This document shows positions 13,601 through 24,960 of a stretch of DNA of 64,000 nt, piece by piece (the stretch's first letter is position 1; every line of letters starts with the position of its first letter). A program made the translations under genes and the position numbers. The notes beneath the pieces were generated by a model that was not told where the DNA came from, ran no database searches, and saw only the letters and a list, made by a program, of their open reading frames with translations. Source of the stretch: Liolophura sinensis (lineage: Eukaryota; Mollusca; Polyplacophora; Chitonida; Chitonidae); contig NC_088300.1 in the NCBI RefSeq assembly GCF_032854445.1, forward strand, positions 62,902,984-62,966,983, read 5' to 3'.

Positions 13601-14770
13601 AAGCAATGTAAGATTGACCTTGAAAATAATCCTACTGTTAGATATTTATTAAATTTCTCTCAGATAATATTACTAATTAAGATGTTACAACGCGCCTGTT
13701 ACGTGAGTGACCTGTAAATGTTTCGTCAACACCCTGTGTGCATCTTTTGTGTACTAGTAGGCATATACATTTGAATGATAGTGTATACTTTTTTTCGTCA
13801 GTTTTTACGGCTCACAGCTAATGCAAAAACGTTTGCAGTTAGTTTTAAGTTTTATTACAGTTAGTGAATTCCACTGTGTAGCCTTTATATATGTCCGTCT
13901 GTGTGACAACAAACGTGGGAATGTGACTGGACGTATATCACCCAGTGCAGACGAGAGTTGTGTGCGTTGAAACAAATAATAACGGAGGGTCATTTGCCCT
14001 CGAAATGATGTAAAGTATTCGGTAACTCACGTGACAAGTCGCTTTGTTCTCAAGAAATATACATTAGAAGGAAGGAATCTGCAGTTGTAAAACGATTTTC
14101 ATACGGTGCCGGGGAACAGTGGTAGCCATCGTGCTTTGACTTATTTTCGTCCGTGGCGATCGGATAACGAAGACCATCTTCCCTTTGTTTGCCCTCTTCT
14201 GATCTCTCTCGGCGAGGGAACCCTTAAATGTATCCAGTACCCAAAGATGAGATAATTAAAGCTTTAGTTACAGCTTAATTTAAGGTTGTGACCGATCGGT
14301 TCACCTTTAATGACGTCGCTTTTATCTTCCACGTACGAGTTTTCTAATGTCGTGGACACCGGATTTAGATGACCCGCAGTCTTTCTGAGGTGAAACATTA
14401 TGATCAGTGAGTCTCAGTGAGACGAAATCCACCACATTGGCAGATGACGCTTAACCAAAAACGAAGATGAAGACGCAGCCTTAAAAGTTGATGGATTAAA
14501 ATTGGGTTGGCTTGTTTTAAGAGTTTTATTACTGAAAATGTTGTTGCGGTCTGGCTTAAAAGCCGTCTTCAAGGCATATTATGTCTCGTTACCTTTTAAG
14601 CACTTTAGGTAGATGCTGTATGCGTAGGGCTGATAATATAGGGACACTTATAAGCCATAGGCAGAACTTTTACATTTGGACATTACTGTTGACTGCAATG
14701 TTATCAATGAATCAAAGCCTATGAAATCCAGTCTGAAAACGTTTTCTGCCTGGCCACATGGGCTTGTGTG

Positions 14771-14802
14771 TATGCATGTTTGGGGTTTAACGTCGCACTT
14801 AA
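14771..14802 (-). repeat. Second SINE-like family, short 3' fragment
   Basis: TTTGGGGTTTAACGTCGCAC followed by TTAAG matches the 3' end of the family seen at 6101-6175. Only about 30 bp are recognisable. Confidence 0.4.
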
Positions 14803-15240
14803 GAACGTATAAGATTATAGACCTGCATGAAACTGTGGAGTTTTATTGAAAATCCATTATCGAATCAAAACATACTGGCTACATCAAATGTGGTTATTAC
14901 TTGAGTATACCAAAGTCCATGGAAACGTACATGTGTCCCTTTATATTTGATTTGCATTGTAAATGTTACGATTTTATTTTGGTTTGAATTAGGTGTGTGC
15001 AACATTACACATTTTCATTCAACGAATAGGATATCCTCTATACTATGCACAGTTTGACACGCACCACGGAAACAAATGAGTCCCTGAAAAAATTGCATCT
15101 ATGTATTGACGCTTATATGTGGTTTCGCCCAGCTGAATTCGTGACATTTGACTAAAATATTCATGGTTGATTGTGACGGCGTATTCCAATGTATACCACA
15201 ATTCACGTATGCCATGCCAGGACAAAGTCATTCTCGTGGT

Positions 15241-15441
15241 GTTTTCGTTACAAACCCATTCCCTTGTAGTCTTGGTTACAAACCATTTCCCCTGTAGCCT
15301 TAGTTACCAACCCTTTCCTTTGTCGTCTTGGTGACAAACTCTCTCCGACATATGCATGCATGTAGTCTTGGTTACAAGCTATTTCCCCGTGTAGTCTTGA
15401 ATACAAAACGCGTGTAGCCTTGGTTATAAAACCTTTCCTGG
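15241..15441 (+). repeat. Degenerate 28-bp minisatellite
   Basis: Units begin GTAGTCTTGGTTACAAACC and end TTTCCCCT. Starts at 15266, 15294, 15322, 15362, 15391 and 15414, with a partial unit at 15241. Most are 28 bp; one carries a TATGCATGCAT insertion and one is shortened. Six to seven diverged copies. Confidence 0.75.
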
Positions 15442-16217
15442 TTTTTTGCCACCGTTACTGAGTTCAGCTGGGGTGGTACTAGCACAATTCTGGGGCAAAT
15501 ACCAAACCGTAAGGAATTGGCCCTGATACCATTTTACAGCGATACAAAGTATAGTCAACGCCAGACAGTAGTCTTTGATTACTCAAGTGGACCTGTGGTA
15601 TACATAGCAGTGCACAGACGGCTCGGGCATCAGAAGCTTTGGACAGGTCGTGTCTTACTGGGCTGCACGAGTACGGAATATATACACTAAGTAACACTAA
15701 CAGCTGGTCAAGTTGTGAACAAAATGACCACTGTTTACCTTTTGCTGGAGAAGACCAAAATCTGCAGCTGTCACCGTGCGGAGAAATTGAACGGCACAGC
15801 TGACTTTTTCGGTATAGGCACTCGATTTTCCAGCACCCTTGACTAAGTAGCAAATGGAGTGAATAAGCATGTAGTATATAGAATGTATTCAGGGAATACC
15901 GCACACATTGTGTATATGACCGGTGGTCAGATGTGTACGCCCACAGTAAACAGTAATTTGAGGGATTTGAGTAAAATCCATCATACACGCTTCTACTCTC
16001 ATTCAACGCATAGCCTATGCATAAAGGGTCCATGTGTATATACTCGTATACAAATATAAATGTATTTTTCTGTGAACTTATTGAAAATCATATATATAGG
16101 ACTTCATACACACACGGGGCAGATTTTCATCTAACACGTCTATCCTATTCAAAAGGCATAATTCATGAAAATGGTATCCGATTTAAAAAAGAAAACAACT
16201 CCTTGTCATTTGCTAGT

Positions 16218-16495
16218 CATTTGTAAGTAAATGTTGCGAACATGTTGAGAGTACACTAAATTTTTACTGAATTTGCTTAGGATCAGATAACCTTTAAAAG
16301 ATAGCCTCTACATCGTAGGTGTAGTATTTTGAAAGCTAGTATGTTCTTTCTTTAACTGCCATGATTGTGTTTGTTAGCCATTTGTAAGTAAATGTTGCGT
16401 AAATTTGAGAATAAAATAAAATTTTACTGAATTTGTTCACTGTCAAATAACCTTTAAAAGATAGGTTATATATCCTAACCAAAGGTGGAGTAATT
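16218..16495 (+). repeat. Two-copy direct repeat, 161-bp period
   Basis: CATTTGTAAGTAAATGTTGCG occurs at 16218 and again at 16379. Matching downstream blocks include TTTTTACTGAATTTG and AACCTTTAAAAGATAG at the same offset. The copies have diverged. The second copy abuts SINE copy B, so the unit may be part of a larger mobile element. Confidence 0.7.
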
Positions 16496-16707
16496 TGTAT
16501 TGTATTTATTTGATTCGTTTTTTACGCCGTACTCAAGAATATTTCACTTATACGACGGAAATGGTGGGAGGAAATCGGGCAGAGCCCCGCAGGAAACCCA
16601 AGACCATCCGTAGGTTGCGGAAAGACCTTCCCACATACGGCCGGAGAGGAAGCCAGCATGAGCTGGACTTGAACTCACAGCGACCTCATTGGTGAGAGGC
16701 TCCTAGG
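16493..16707 (-). repeat. Molluscan tRNA-derived SINE (V-SINE/RUDI-like), longer copy B
   Basis: Same element as copy A, about 210 bp, and better preserved: it retains CpGs in the tail (TACGCCGTACTCAAG on the + strand). At its 5' side it reaches the tRNA-related B-box region (reverse complement of GGACTTGAACTC, 16663-16675), but the A box is absent. It directly follows a two-copy 161-bp repeat. Confidence 0.7.
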
Positions 16708-17775
16708 ACATATGTCGATATGTCGCCAATGGGAACAGAATGGATAACATTTCTGATCTGACAGTCAAGAAAATTCTCTTTGCACTACACTTTCAACATA
16801 TACAAGCAACCAGTTTAACATCACAAACTATATGATATAGAAGAATACACATGCAAATTACGCAGTTTGACCATTTCGAAACGGCATCAGCGAAGTTGTG
16901 TTAACCTTTACCATCTTGGTTTGCTTTGTTATGTAATTTGATTTAGTCTCTGTCCTAGGCGACAGGTAGATATGAGAGTCACTTTATGGCTTGTGACACT
17001 TGTGACTGACAGCTGCAGGGGGGTGTTGTGACGTCGTCTTGACAACAAGGCCGACCTGATACACCTAGCTGCCAGGTGTAGATTTAGGTGACGACATGCG
17101 GAGAACAGAGATCTATGCCAGGGTCAACAAGTATAATGTGTATCGTGTTGTCGTGATGATGAATGGATGCTTACAACAAAATCGTGAAAATAGAGAGAGA
17201 GAGAGGGGGAAAAAAGCCTAATCATTCATATTAGTTGTTGTCAGGAAAGAAAATTCACCTGACGTGTGTATGAAAAGTTAACGGAATGCAATTTTAAGCT
17301 TATATTCTGTGTCCAAGCATGCAGTTTTACCAAACTTCCGTTGCATACATAGATTCCTACGTCAATAACGTCACATTATACAGAGCCGTGACACTGACAT
17401 AGTGTACACTTACGCAGGAAATAGTTCAATGAAAGTGGCACCTGGTTCTTAAATTGAAACTCCGTTGGCGTTCTCTTTATCACGAAGGAAAGATATAATG
17501 CATATTTTGGAATCTGGGAATGCAGTTTTGTGATGTCCAATTATGATACCCTACATTAGACATTCCAACGTGCATGAACTCCACGTGTACCCTGAAAGTA
17601 GACCTTGGCTTCATAAGCATACAGTGTACACGTGATATATTGCTCTGAAATGAAACCAAAATCTAGTTGTTTCTCTATACATGACTAATACTGGACTAAT
17701 AACCCAACCGTCTGACCCATGGGTATATTTCTGCGATATATGACCTCGGTGTGAGTTTCTCCAGACAAAGGTTAA

Positions 17776-17791
17776 AGGTCAGCGATGACCC
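17776..17791. promoter_or_regulatory. Nuclear-receptor-type inverted repeat (spacing 4)
   Basis: AGGTCA-GCGA-TGACCC: two receptor half sites facing each other with a 4-bp spacer. Classical steroid-receptor palindromes use 3 bp, so the match is imperfect. It lies 6.3 kb upstream of the ephrin promoter in CpG-rich sequence. Confidence 0.25.
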
Positions 17792-18460
17792 GGATGGGAG
17801 CCGGTGGGCGAAGGGTTGTTTGTGGGCTGCCGAAGATCATGGCGTCGACTGTAACTCAATCAACGGCGCTGAGACTGGCCGGTCAGTCGCTGAGAGAAAG
17901 CCATCATTACCACCAGATATTATCTCGTTTGAACTCCTGTCTCTCGATTTCCAGTACGCTTTGTCCATTACTTCCACTGTTCTGTTATTTACACAAACAA
18001 AGTTGGGCAAACATTCTTCCTTTGATGGAGACGCCTGGTGTCAAGTATCAAGATACATAGAAGGGAATTTATGCAATTACATAGGAAAGGCCTTGCACGC
18101 TATATTCCTTGATGAGTTATACTAGATGTAAACAGTTTTTTTCACGTCTCGTGTTGATTTTCTGAGGAATACAAATGAATCCAGGATGGATGCCACCAAA
18201 TGTGGACTTTTGCAAACACGATCGCATAGAGCCAGTTCTACATGGGTGTTTTTTCCCCGCAAATGGAACTCGTGAAAGTGTTCGATATTTTGTACATATA
18301 CTTACTATTGTACACTGACGTATAAACAAGGTTAGCGTTTAGTTGATGTGCGACTTTGATGCTACATGGAAGACGTGTGATGGACAGCCCTTTGCTCATC
18401 CTGATGCTGTATTTGAAATCAAAAAAGGTTGCGATATATACTTCAAATCCTATCTAAGGG

Positions 18461-18475
18461 GTGGGGGGGGGGGAT
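18461..18475 (+). repeat. G-rich run
   Basis: GGGGTGGGGGGGGGGG-type run, shorter than the tract at 31697 and with the same quadruplex potential. Confidence 0.8.
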
Positions 18476-21400
18476 TTTTATGACAGTCGTGATGTATGAA
18501 ATGGTGCCAAATACGTCCCCAGTATAAAGCTGCAGTTGCCGCGAACAATAAGATATTACATTGCAGCTTGTCCTTGTGTAGAGTGTGTATATTAAACGCC
18601 GCCGTGCACGAGTTTTAATTTTAATGGCATATATTAAAAAATGTGACTATAGTGGCTATTACCACATTGGTTCAGTTTAGATCATTTTGTGAAGAAATTA
18701 CACACACTAACCAAACAATATATACTCTTCATTCTAAATATGTTTTTATTGACATATTGTTCAGCCACCATGTGTATCTAGGGACATCATCCGTGAAAAT
18801 GGTTTCCATGCGTCTTTGTCACGAAATTGAACTCTAATGACAATTTTACCAGCAAGGTAAGAAATATGTGTGATAGCATAAAATGTTAATTACATCCATG
18901 CACGCGAAAGACAAATTTACCAGAATACTGACACAGCACTTAGCTGACCATGCATTTGAGACGTAAGGCCACGATCGCATGTTATAACTTTTCCTATATG
19001 TGCGGCTTGACAATGAAAATAAAATATTTTAGATGTAAAAAGTTAATTTCAATGTCTCTGATATATGCACGTATGAGTGAAGACCCGTTTAACAACACAC
19101 CCATGGTATATATGAAGGTCAGCCATTTATTAAACTTCATAAGGAATTTAACAATACTTTTTATGAAATTTTGAAACCTGATAATATAAAGAATGTGAGT
19201 TTTTTTCCCTTGGGGTTAATTAACTTAAATATTTCAAAACTGTACTTAATGTAGATAAGAACAATAAGATGTCAGAAATACCGACGTATTTGTAAGTCAT
19301 TATACATATCTCTCTCTTCCTCAATTAAATGTGTCTAGATGGGCGATGCGCCATGTAACTATAGCATTTTAGAAGTATACATTTATCTGCAATCAGAAAA
19401 ACATATATTACGTATGACCGACTTACGTTAAATTAACGGGTACATAAGACATAATGATATATATCTTGTTTCATGTAGACAAGAGATATATAAATACGCT
19501 AACAATTTGTTCATTTGTTCAGAGCATGCCGTATACTATATAGGCGTTCGTTACAAACTGCAAGTATATATATGCAACATGTGTGTGATTGCTGAAAATT
19601 GTATACATGTTGGGAATAAGGAGTGATGATGAATATATGGTCTACCCATACTCTCTGCGCATGATACATTGACAAGATGCACGGGTCGTACATTGCTAGG
19701 CTGCGTTCTCGTATCTATAAAGGTTTTATATATCTTATTCCGTGACTGGAGATGCAGATAGCAGTTCATAACCACAATTGACGGCAGGCATGGGGGGCGA
19801 ATACGCAATCATGTTGATGAATGGATGGAATGGCGGAGTTTTTGTTACACAAGATTGCATGCCAGCTTCCATCCAGGCGAAATTGTACCTTGACATTACA
19901 ACCCCCCACGTATAAAGCTTAATTCCGATTGGTATGGGCAAAACATACCAATTTACAACAGCACAACATTAGTCAGTAATGGCTTGCTAAGCCGTGTCAC
20001 ATTACTTGATCGTTTGTTAGTATAAGACCTTATGCTTTCCTTTGACGTCGACATCCCGTTTCGCCGTTGTTGTGGGTTGTTTGCGTGGGTCAAGCATTGT
20101 TCTCCGATAGCCCTTGCCCAGTTGACTCTATAATAGAAAAGTCGCTTGTGTCCGCAGGCGGGTAGTGCATGGGCAGAGTGGTTTCAATCCTGGCCTTGTA
20201 TGTGTATATGGGTTTCGATTGAGCTGACAGATAAACAAGCTGTCAACATTCCGTATACCCCTACTCACCTGGCTTAACAAGAATTCGATTAAGACTTCCA
20301 CACCTGCATTATTAAAGCTGACTGTACTTTTGTTGAGGTTTTTTGGACACATATATTATAGTTAACCACAGAGATACCACTCCTGTGAATTTAAACGTCA
20401 TCTCTCCAGAACAAGAGAAACCGAATTCCCAGCAAAAATAATATTGATTTTGCGTGGAATTTTTGTGTTGTACTATCGGAAATATTTTTACTTTGTGTCA
20501 ATTGACCATCTACATTGGAATTTTGTTTTCGTACTTTGCAATTCCAGTGATGTAGAAGGTGTGTTTTCCAACAGAAGTAAATGTTTTCAACTCTCCAGTA
20601 TGCTCATATGGCGCACATGTGGTGTGATGTAAGGGTATCTTTGATATTATATCAAGTTTCACGTACGTTTTGTCAAGCTATTTAGTGAAAAATAAAAAAG
20701 ATGAAAAAATAAATAAACTCAAATCTTGAATTTATTGCAACGATAAATTTTAGTTGTGATGTTTCATGTTTACACAGGCATGAAGTTAAGAGAATAAAAT
20801 TGAAAGTGTATAATTATATTATATTCCCTGAAATCAGTTAATAAATATACATTAATAGGTATACATATGTACGTAGTATCCACGCCGTATTCATTTGCAG
20901 TCACTTTAACACATAAGTATAGCCTAAGGAAACTGTTGGGAAGTTGTAAATAATAGGTAGAAGGCCTAAAATCGCCTCTGTAAATCCATGTTACACTGGC
21001 TATACATACAATGTACGATCTCGACTAGACAACATGGTGCATACAGGCATTTAACAAGTCGGACATGAATGCAGATGGTACGAGATTGGCATAATCCACT
21101 CCAAGCCTTACGAAAAGCCTTGATTAATATGCACAAAGGTCCCTTGTGTTCACTGATCACTGCCCTGGCTGGAGACAACTAGATTGCGCGAACAAGTAAG
21201 AACGTATAGTTTACCCATAATCAAGCTTTTGAAGGGGCTCTCTTGGGGGTTTCACTCCACCTGTGTGTGGGCTGGACAACAAGGCATCTTCTGCCCAGCG
21301 GGAGTTGTTACCTCATAAGTCAGGCTCCTTTTGGTTCACTTGAGTGCTTGTCAACCTTTTAATTGCCTTGGTGATCTATATTGCACTTACAGGCCAGTTT

Positions 21401-22036
21401 GGCCTCGGTTGACCCCGTTCACCAATCTACTAGGGGTGGGGCGTTTTTATTCTTACGTCATACAGGGTTTGACAAATTTGTGTTTGTCTTAATATTTGTC
21501 TAGGCGTAACTGATACACGTATAGATTAGCGCGAGCAGTCTTCGGCTAATTGAAATCGTAGAGCAGGTGTTTTTACGTGCTGAGATAACTGCAAAGCGTA
21601 TCATTCCGTGGCTTTCTTGAAAAGCAAACGGTGTGGGCTAGCGTGCCATATGCAAAATCTGACCGGCGGAATCAGATTGTTTACGGTGACCGGACATGTC
21701 AAAAAGAAGAGGGCAGACCGTTTTGAAATGCATTTAACGTTGACCAAAGAAAAAAAGTGGCACTAATAATATTACAGTCTTGTTAATTCCATCGATGCCA
21801 TGGGCGCTGGCTGGATGTTGTAGGAACATCACACTGTGTAACAAGACAGATTGTATATTAATAGATCAATTCGTGAGTAAAAGAATAAGGCAGATATATA
21901 AGGATTGTTATTTGTACATATTGTTAAGAAAATTGAGCACAAAGATGGGCTTTTGTTCTGTTTATTTGCAGGTTTGACACGACTTTGATGAAGTTCTGAT
22001 GAGTGTATTTTCCTAACAAGCTTGACATGTTTTAAC

Positions 22037-22062
22037 AAAAAAAATAAATAAATAAATAAAAA
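22037..22062. repeat. (AAAT)n microsatellite
   Basis: AAATAAATAAATAAATAAAA. It could be a leftover SINE tail, since AAAT repeats are typical of the families seen nearby, but no SINE body is attached. Confidence 0.8.
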
Positions 22063-22237
22063 GGAAGAAGTGTCACAGCAACGACGCGATTTAAATAAAT
22101 TTCAATTGTTTAATATTTTTAATTGGCCTAGTTAAAAAGAGTCTATAATTGAGATAGAGAAAACAAATGCACACACACAATGCATACTTGCTTTGATAAG
22201 TTAGTTAGTTTGTTTTATTCCCTTAAACTATAATTCC

Positions 22238-22240
<3 letters not shown>

Positions 22241-22300
<60 letters not shown>
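22241..22300. repeat. (TA)n microsatellite, 30 units
   Basis: Uninterrupted TA dinucleotides over 60 bp, followed by TGTATGC. Confidence 0.95.
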
Positions 22301-22306
<6 letters not shown>

Positions 22307-22329
22307 CTTTTGCGAAATGAGCCGAAGTT

Positions 22330-22384
22330 TTTTTATTGGGAATTCTGCTTCAGGTTTTTATTGGGAATTCTGCCTCAGGTTTTT
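22330..22384 (+). repeat. 25-bp tandem duplication
   Basis: TTTTTATTGGGAATTCTGC plus T/CTCAGG occurs at 22330-22354 and 22355-22379 with a single difference, followed by a partial third unit. The near-identity suggests a recent duplication. It lies just after a long (TA)n tract. Confidence 0.75.
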
Positions 22385-24089
22385 ACTCCAGAATGACACC
22401 ATGGGACGTGGCCATATAAGTTGTGTATATAACTAAAGGACGGTTTTGTGCGTGTTGTTGTTGGAAGGAGACGAGATTCGGTCACGCCATACCACCATTA
22501 GTAAACTACTGCCTTCGAAACTATGTACAATCTAGGCTGTGTTTAGCCGGCGTTTAGCGTTCGTTCAGATGAAGTATCTACAAGGGAGCTATAACAGACC
22601 GCTTTACATTATTACATGATTCGACTTGCCAACGCATTAATCTTGTGTCTTAAATCCTCCTCGACCCAAGCTAAAGGTCGAGACATAAATCCATTGCACA
22701 AATCCTACTTTAAGATAAAGACGTTACAGTTGTTCGATTAGCCTGTTGTGGTCCAATCTATAATGCAACTATTATTTTTTGTAAGGCAATTCGTTGTATA
22801 CTCCCGCTGCATAGTTAAGTAATTGTGTATCTTGTGGGATTATTAATAAAACAATGGAGTTGTGGTCCAGATCGGGTTTTCATATAATCCACCTTAGTCT
22901 AAATCGTGTAAGACTTACTCGACGGAAAATACATTCGCAGTAATTGAATAATCTTCTGAAATGGGTTCTAGCCATAGGTCATCTTCAAAGAATAATTCTG
23001 CAACGATTATGTAATATATGTTTATAAACGATAAACATGACTTGTACACAGCTGTAAAGAATTAATCGGAAGAAAATATGTCCTGTTTATGTATTCTAAA
23101 CGCACAAGAGCAATTGTACATCTGCAGAATTTTAATCTTGCTGTTTATATCAGTATAGTGCGTATTATGTGTTAACATACAACGTGTTTTTTGTTGTTCC
23201 GTCTTGAAACAGCTGATAACACGATCGGGAATACAAAACATTTTTGTGCGTGTCGCGAAGTAAAAAAAAAAACTATCGGGTTACTCAATCAACATATATT
23301 ACAGATTCTTTCTGTTATGGTGCGTTTATATCTGTGCAAATTGTGACAGGCTTATAACCTGTCAGTTAAAGCATATGCTGCTTTCTTTTTGAACTCACCC
23401 TGATCTGCATAATCTTATCGGTACCTTTGAAGTATATAGTATGAACAGCTCTTGTAAATGAAGGATACATGCATGGAGGATTTCACCTGTAGATATCTTG
23501 CTTATTTTTTGTTATATATTTTGATTTCAATAATAATATGGATGGGTATATATGTATACATATATTCAGTCCTTTGATGACTAAATTGACTTCGATTGGA
23601 AAACGGCTGCGTTGAGGAAAAAATCATGTATGAACGCACTTAAAAGCGTAGACTGTAAAAATTCATACGTTCAGTGTAGCGCTGGCAGTATAGGTGACAC
23701 TTACCTAATGTCATTCGTGTGGCACGCTAGTCATTTCATAAAATGACGTATTCTTTGCACTGATCGGTCCCCAGTGTGTTTTAAACAGGTGTAAATTTGT
23801 CCAATGCGCCGATGTGGCCTATAGCTGCGGAGGTAGAAATCATTATCACTCCGAATCGGTTCCCGCATGACATAGACGCTCTATAGCCATCTCAGGTGAA
23901 TATAGGTTGCATTTTCACCAGAATATCAGAGTCGTTTCTTTTTTGTTTTGTTTCTATGGCTTGTGTATATACAAACACCTGTATATATATATATTTAAGG
24001 ATGGATTTTCGTGATATTTAATTTATGAATGCAATGCAAACGATATGTATGGGTTGTCCATGGACTGAATGTAATTAGATTAGATGGTT
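22385..24089. other. Upstream flank of the ephrin promoter, no gene seen
   Basis: AT-rich sequence without frames above 60 codons. A short TATATA run occurs near 23985. Nothing else supported. Confidence 0.4.
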
Positions 24090-24620
24090 TGACCTAAGAC
24101 AGCCGGGGGGCCGTGTCGCAGATACAAGGACAGGTGCTTTGACTGGTACTCATCTGCATGTACAACACAGTCGGGCTGATACTGACAGGCCCGAACGGTA
24201 ATTCACATTTCAAAAGCCAACGATTGAAGACAAGGGTTTCGTCCAAAGGCATTTCTGGCTGTCCTCTTGCCCTGCCTTTTGTGATAGCCCGTCAGACGTG
24301 GGTAGGGGCCCTGGGGAGTTTCTGAGCATTGATCCGATCTCCTGTTCCCCAACGTAACCCCACGGAGAAGCCAGTCGCGCATGGCGAGCGCTGATTGGTC
24401 GCCGGCTCTCTGTTGTCGGTTTCAGTTCTATTCATGGCCTATGAATTGATCGTGTGTAGTAGAGGGACGCCTTAACAGTGTAGCTGAGAGGCAGCCTGGG
24501 TGAACAGGGAGCGAGTGAAACTACGGCGGCCGAGGGAAGAACGTAGGGTAGACCTCCCTGACGGACTCAGGGCAATAACCAGACAACCTTACCCACGGGG
24601 CCTCTATATACTTGTGTACG
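24090..24620 (+). promoter_or_regulatory. CpG-rich promoter region of the ephrin gene
   Basis: GC- and CpG-rich compared with its surroundings, and 0.35-0.9 kb upstream of the coding start. It contains an inverted CCAAT box (ATTGG, 24394-24398) and an initiator-like TCAGTT about 30 bp downstream. No strong TATA box precedes that initiator. Promoter assignment is an inference from position and composition. Confidence 0.5.
24394..24398 (-). promoter_or_regulatory. Inverted CCAAT box
   Basis: CTGATTGGTC matches the extended NF-Y site in reverse orientation, within the CpG-rich region upstream of the ephrin leader. The motif is short, so support comes mainly from its position. Confidence 0.35.
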
Positions 24621-24815
24621 GACATATAACGGGACTTGATACCATACAACTACTATCTAGCACTTCATTGGAGTTATAACCGGTTGTTTATCAAACGTAG
24701 TTGGAAAAGTTTTCTTCAGCGTTCACTTAGTTGGAGCCTTAGGGACAGCGGCGTGTGAGCTCAGCCTTAGTGAGCCTCGCGTGAACTCTCCTTGCGGTGT
24801 AACGGGCATTCGGAT

Positions 24816-24863
24816 ATGAGAGTGGTCTACCGGTGTAGAACGCCGAAAAGTGTGATTCCTTAA
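24816..24863 (+). other. Upstream ORF 1 in the ephrin leader
   Basis: ATG at 24816 opens a 15-codon frame ending at TAA 24861-24863, about 100 bp before the ephrin ATG. If the leader is unspliced here, ribosomes would meet it before the main start. It has no recognisable peptide product. Confidence 0.35.
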
Positions 24864-24908
24864 CGTAACATCGTGGTATAGTACTTCAGTGTCTTTGTCA
24901 TTCGTTGC

Positions 24909-24947
24909 ATGGAATATCAAGATCTACTCACGTGGATTTTTCAGTGA
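24909..24947 (+). other. Upstream ORF 2 in the ephrin leader
   Basis: ATG at 24909 opens a 12-codon frame ending at TGA 24945-24947, only 13 bp before the ATG at 24961 and 52 bp before the ATG at 25000. Such close spacing would favour reinitiation at 25000 over 24961. This is inference. Confidence 0.35.
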
Positions 24948-24960
24948 TAAAAGAATTAAT

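Larger units (their letters stand above)
8463..15240. other. Upstream non-coding DNA, no gene supported
   Basis: CpG-rich, AT-moderate sequence. The block 9930-10420 is open on both strands for 60-110 codons and relatively GC-rich, but no translation is recognised. 11940-12300 is also CpG-rich without long frames. Neither is called as a gene. Confidence 0.4.
16708..22036. other. Upstream non-coding DNA, no gene supported
   Basis: The longest frame is 124 codons (17751-18125, +) in a CpG-rich patch; it and an overlapping second frame are unrecognised. The rest is AT-rich with scattered short TA tracts. Confidence 0.4.
24424..24960 (+). other. Probable 5' leader (5' UTR) of the ephrin gene
   Basis: CpG-rich sequence runs without interruption into the coding exon. 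The exact 5' end is unknown. An initiator-like TCAGTT at 24422-24427 would place +1 at A24424, and a TATA-like CTCTATATA at about 24602 would place it near 24635. The leader holds two short upstream ORFs. A 5' UTR intron cannot be excluded from sequence alone. Confidence 0.4.

Noticed and set aside
15479-16033. 184-codon open frame on the - strand as a gene
   Set aside because: No recognisable domain, signal or repeat; composition looks like translated non-coding DNA; no splice or promoter context. Kept only as a finding.
20170-20230. Second tRNA-like B box (GGTTTCAATCC)
   Set aside because: One-base deviation from consensus and no A box or tail; could be chance.
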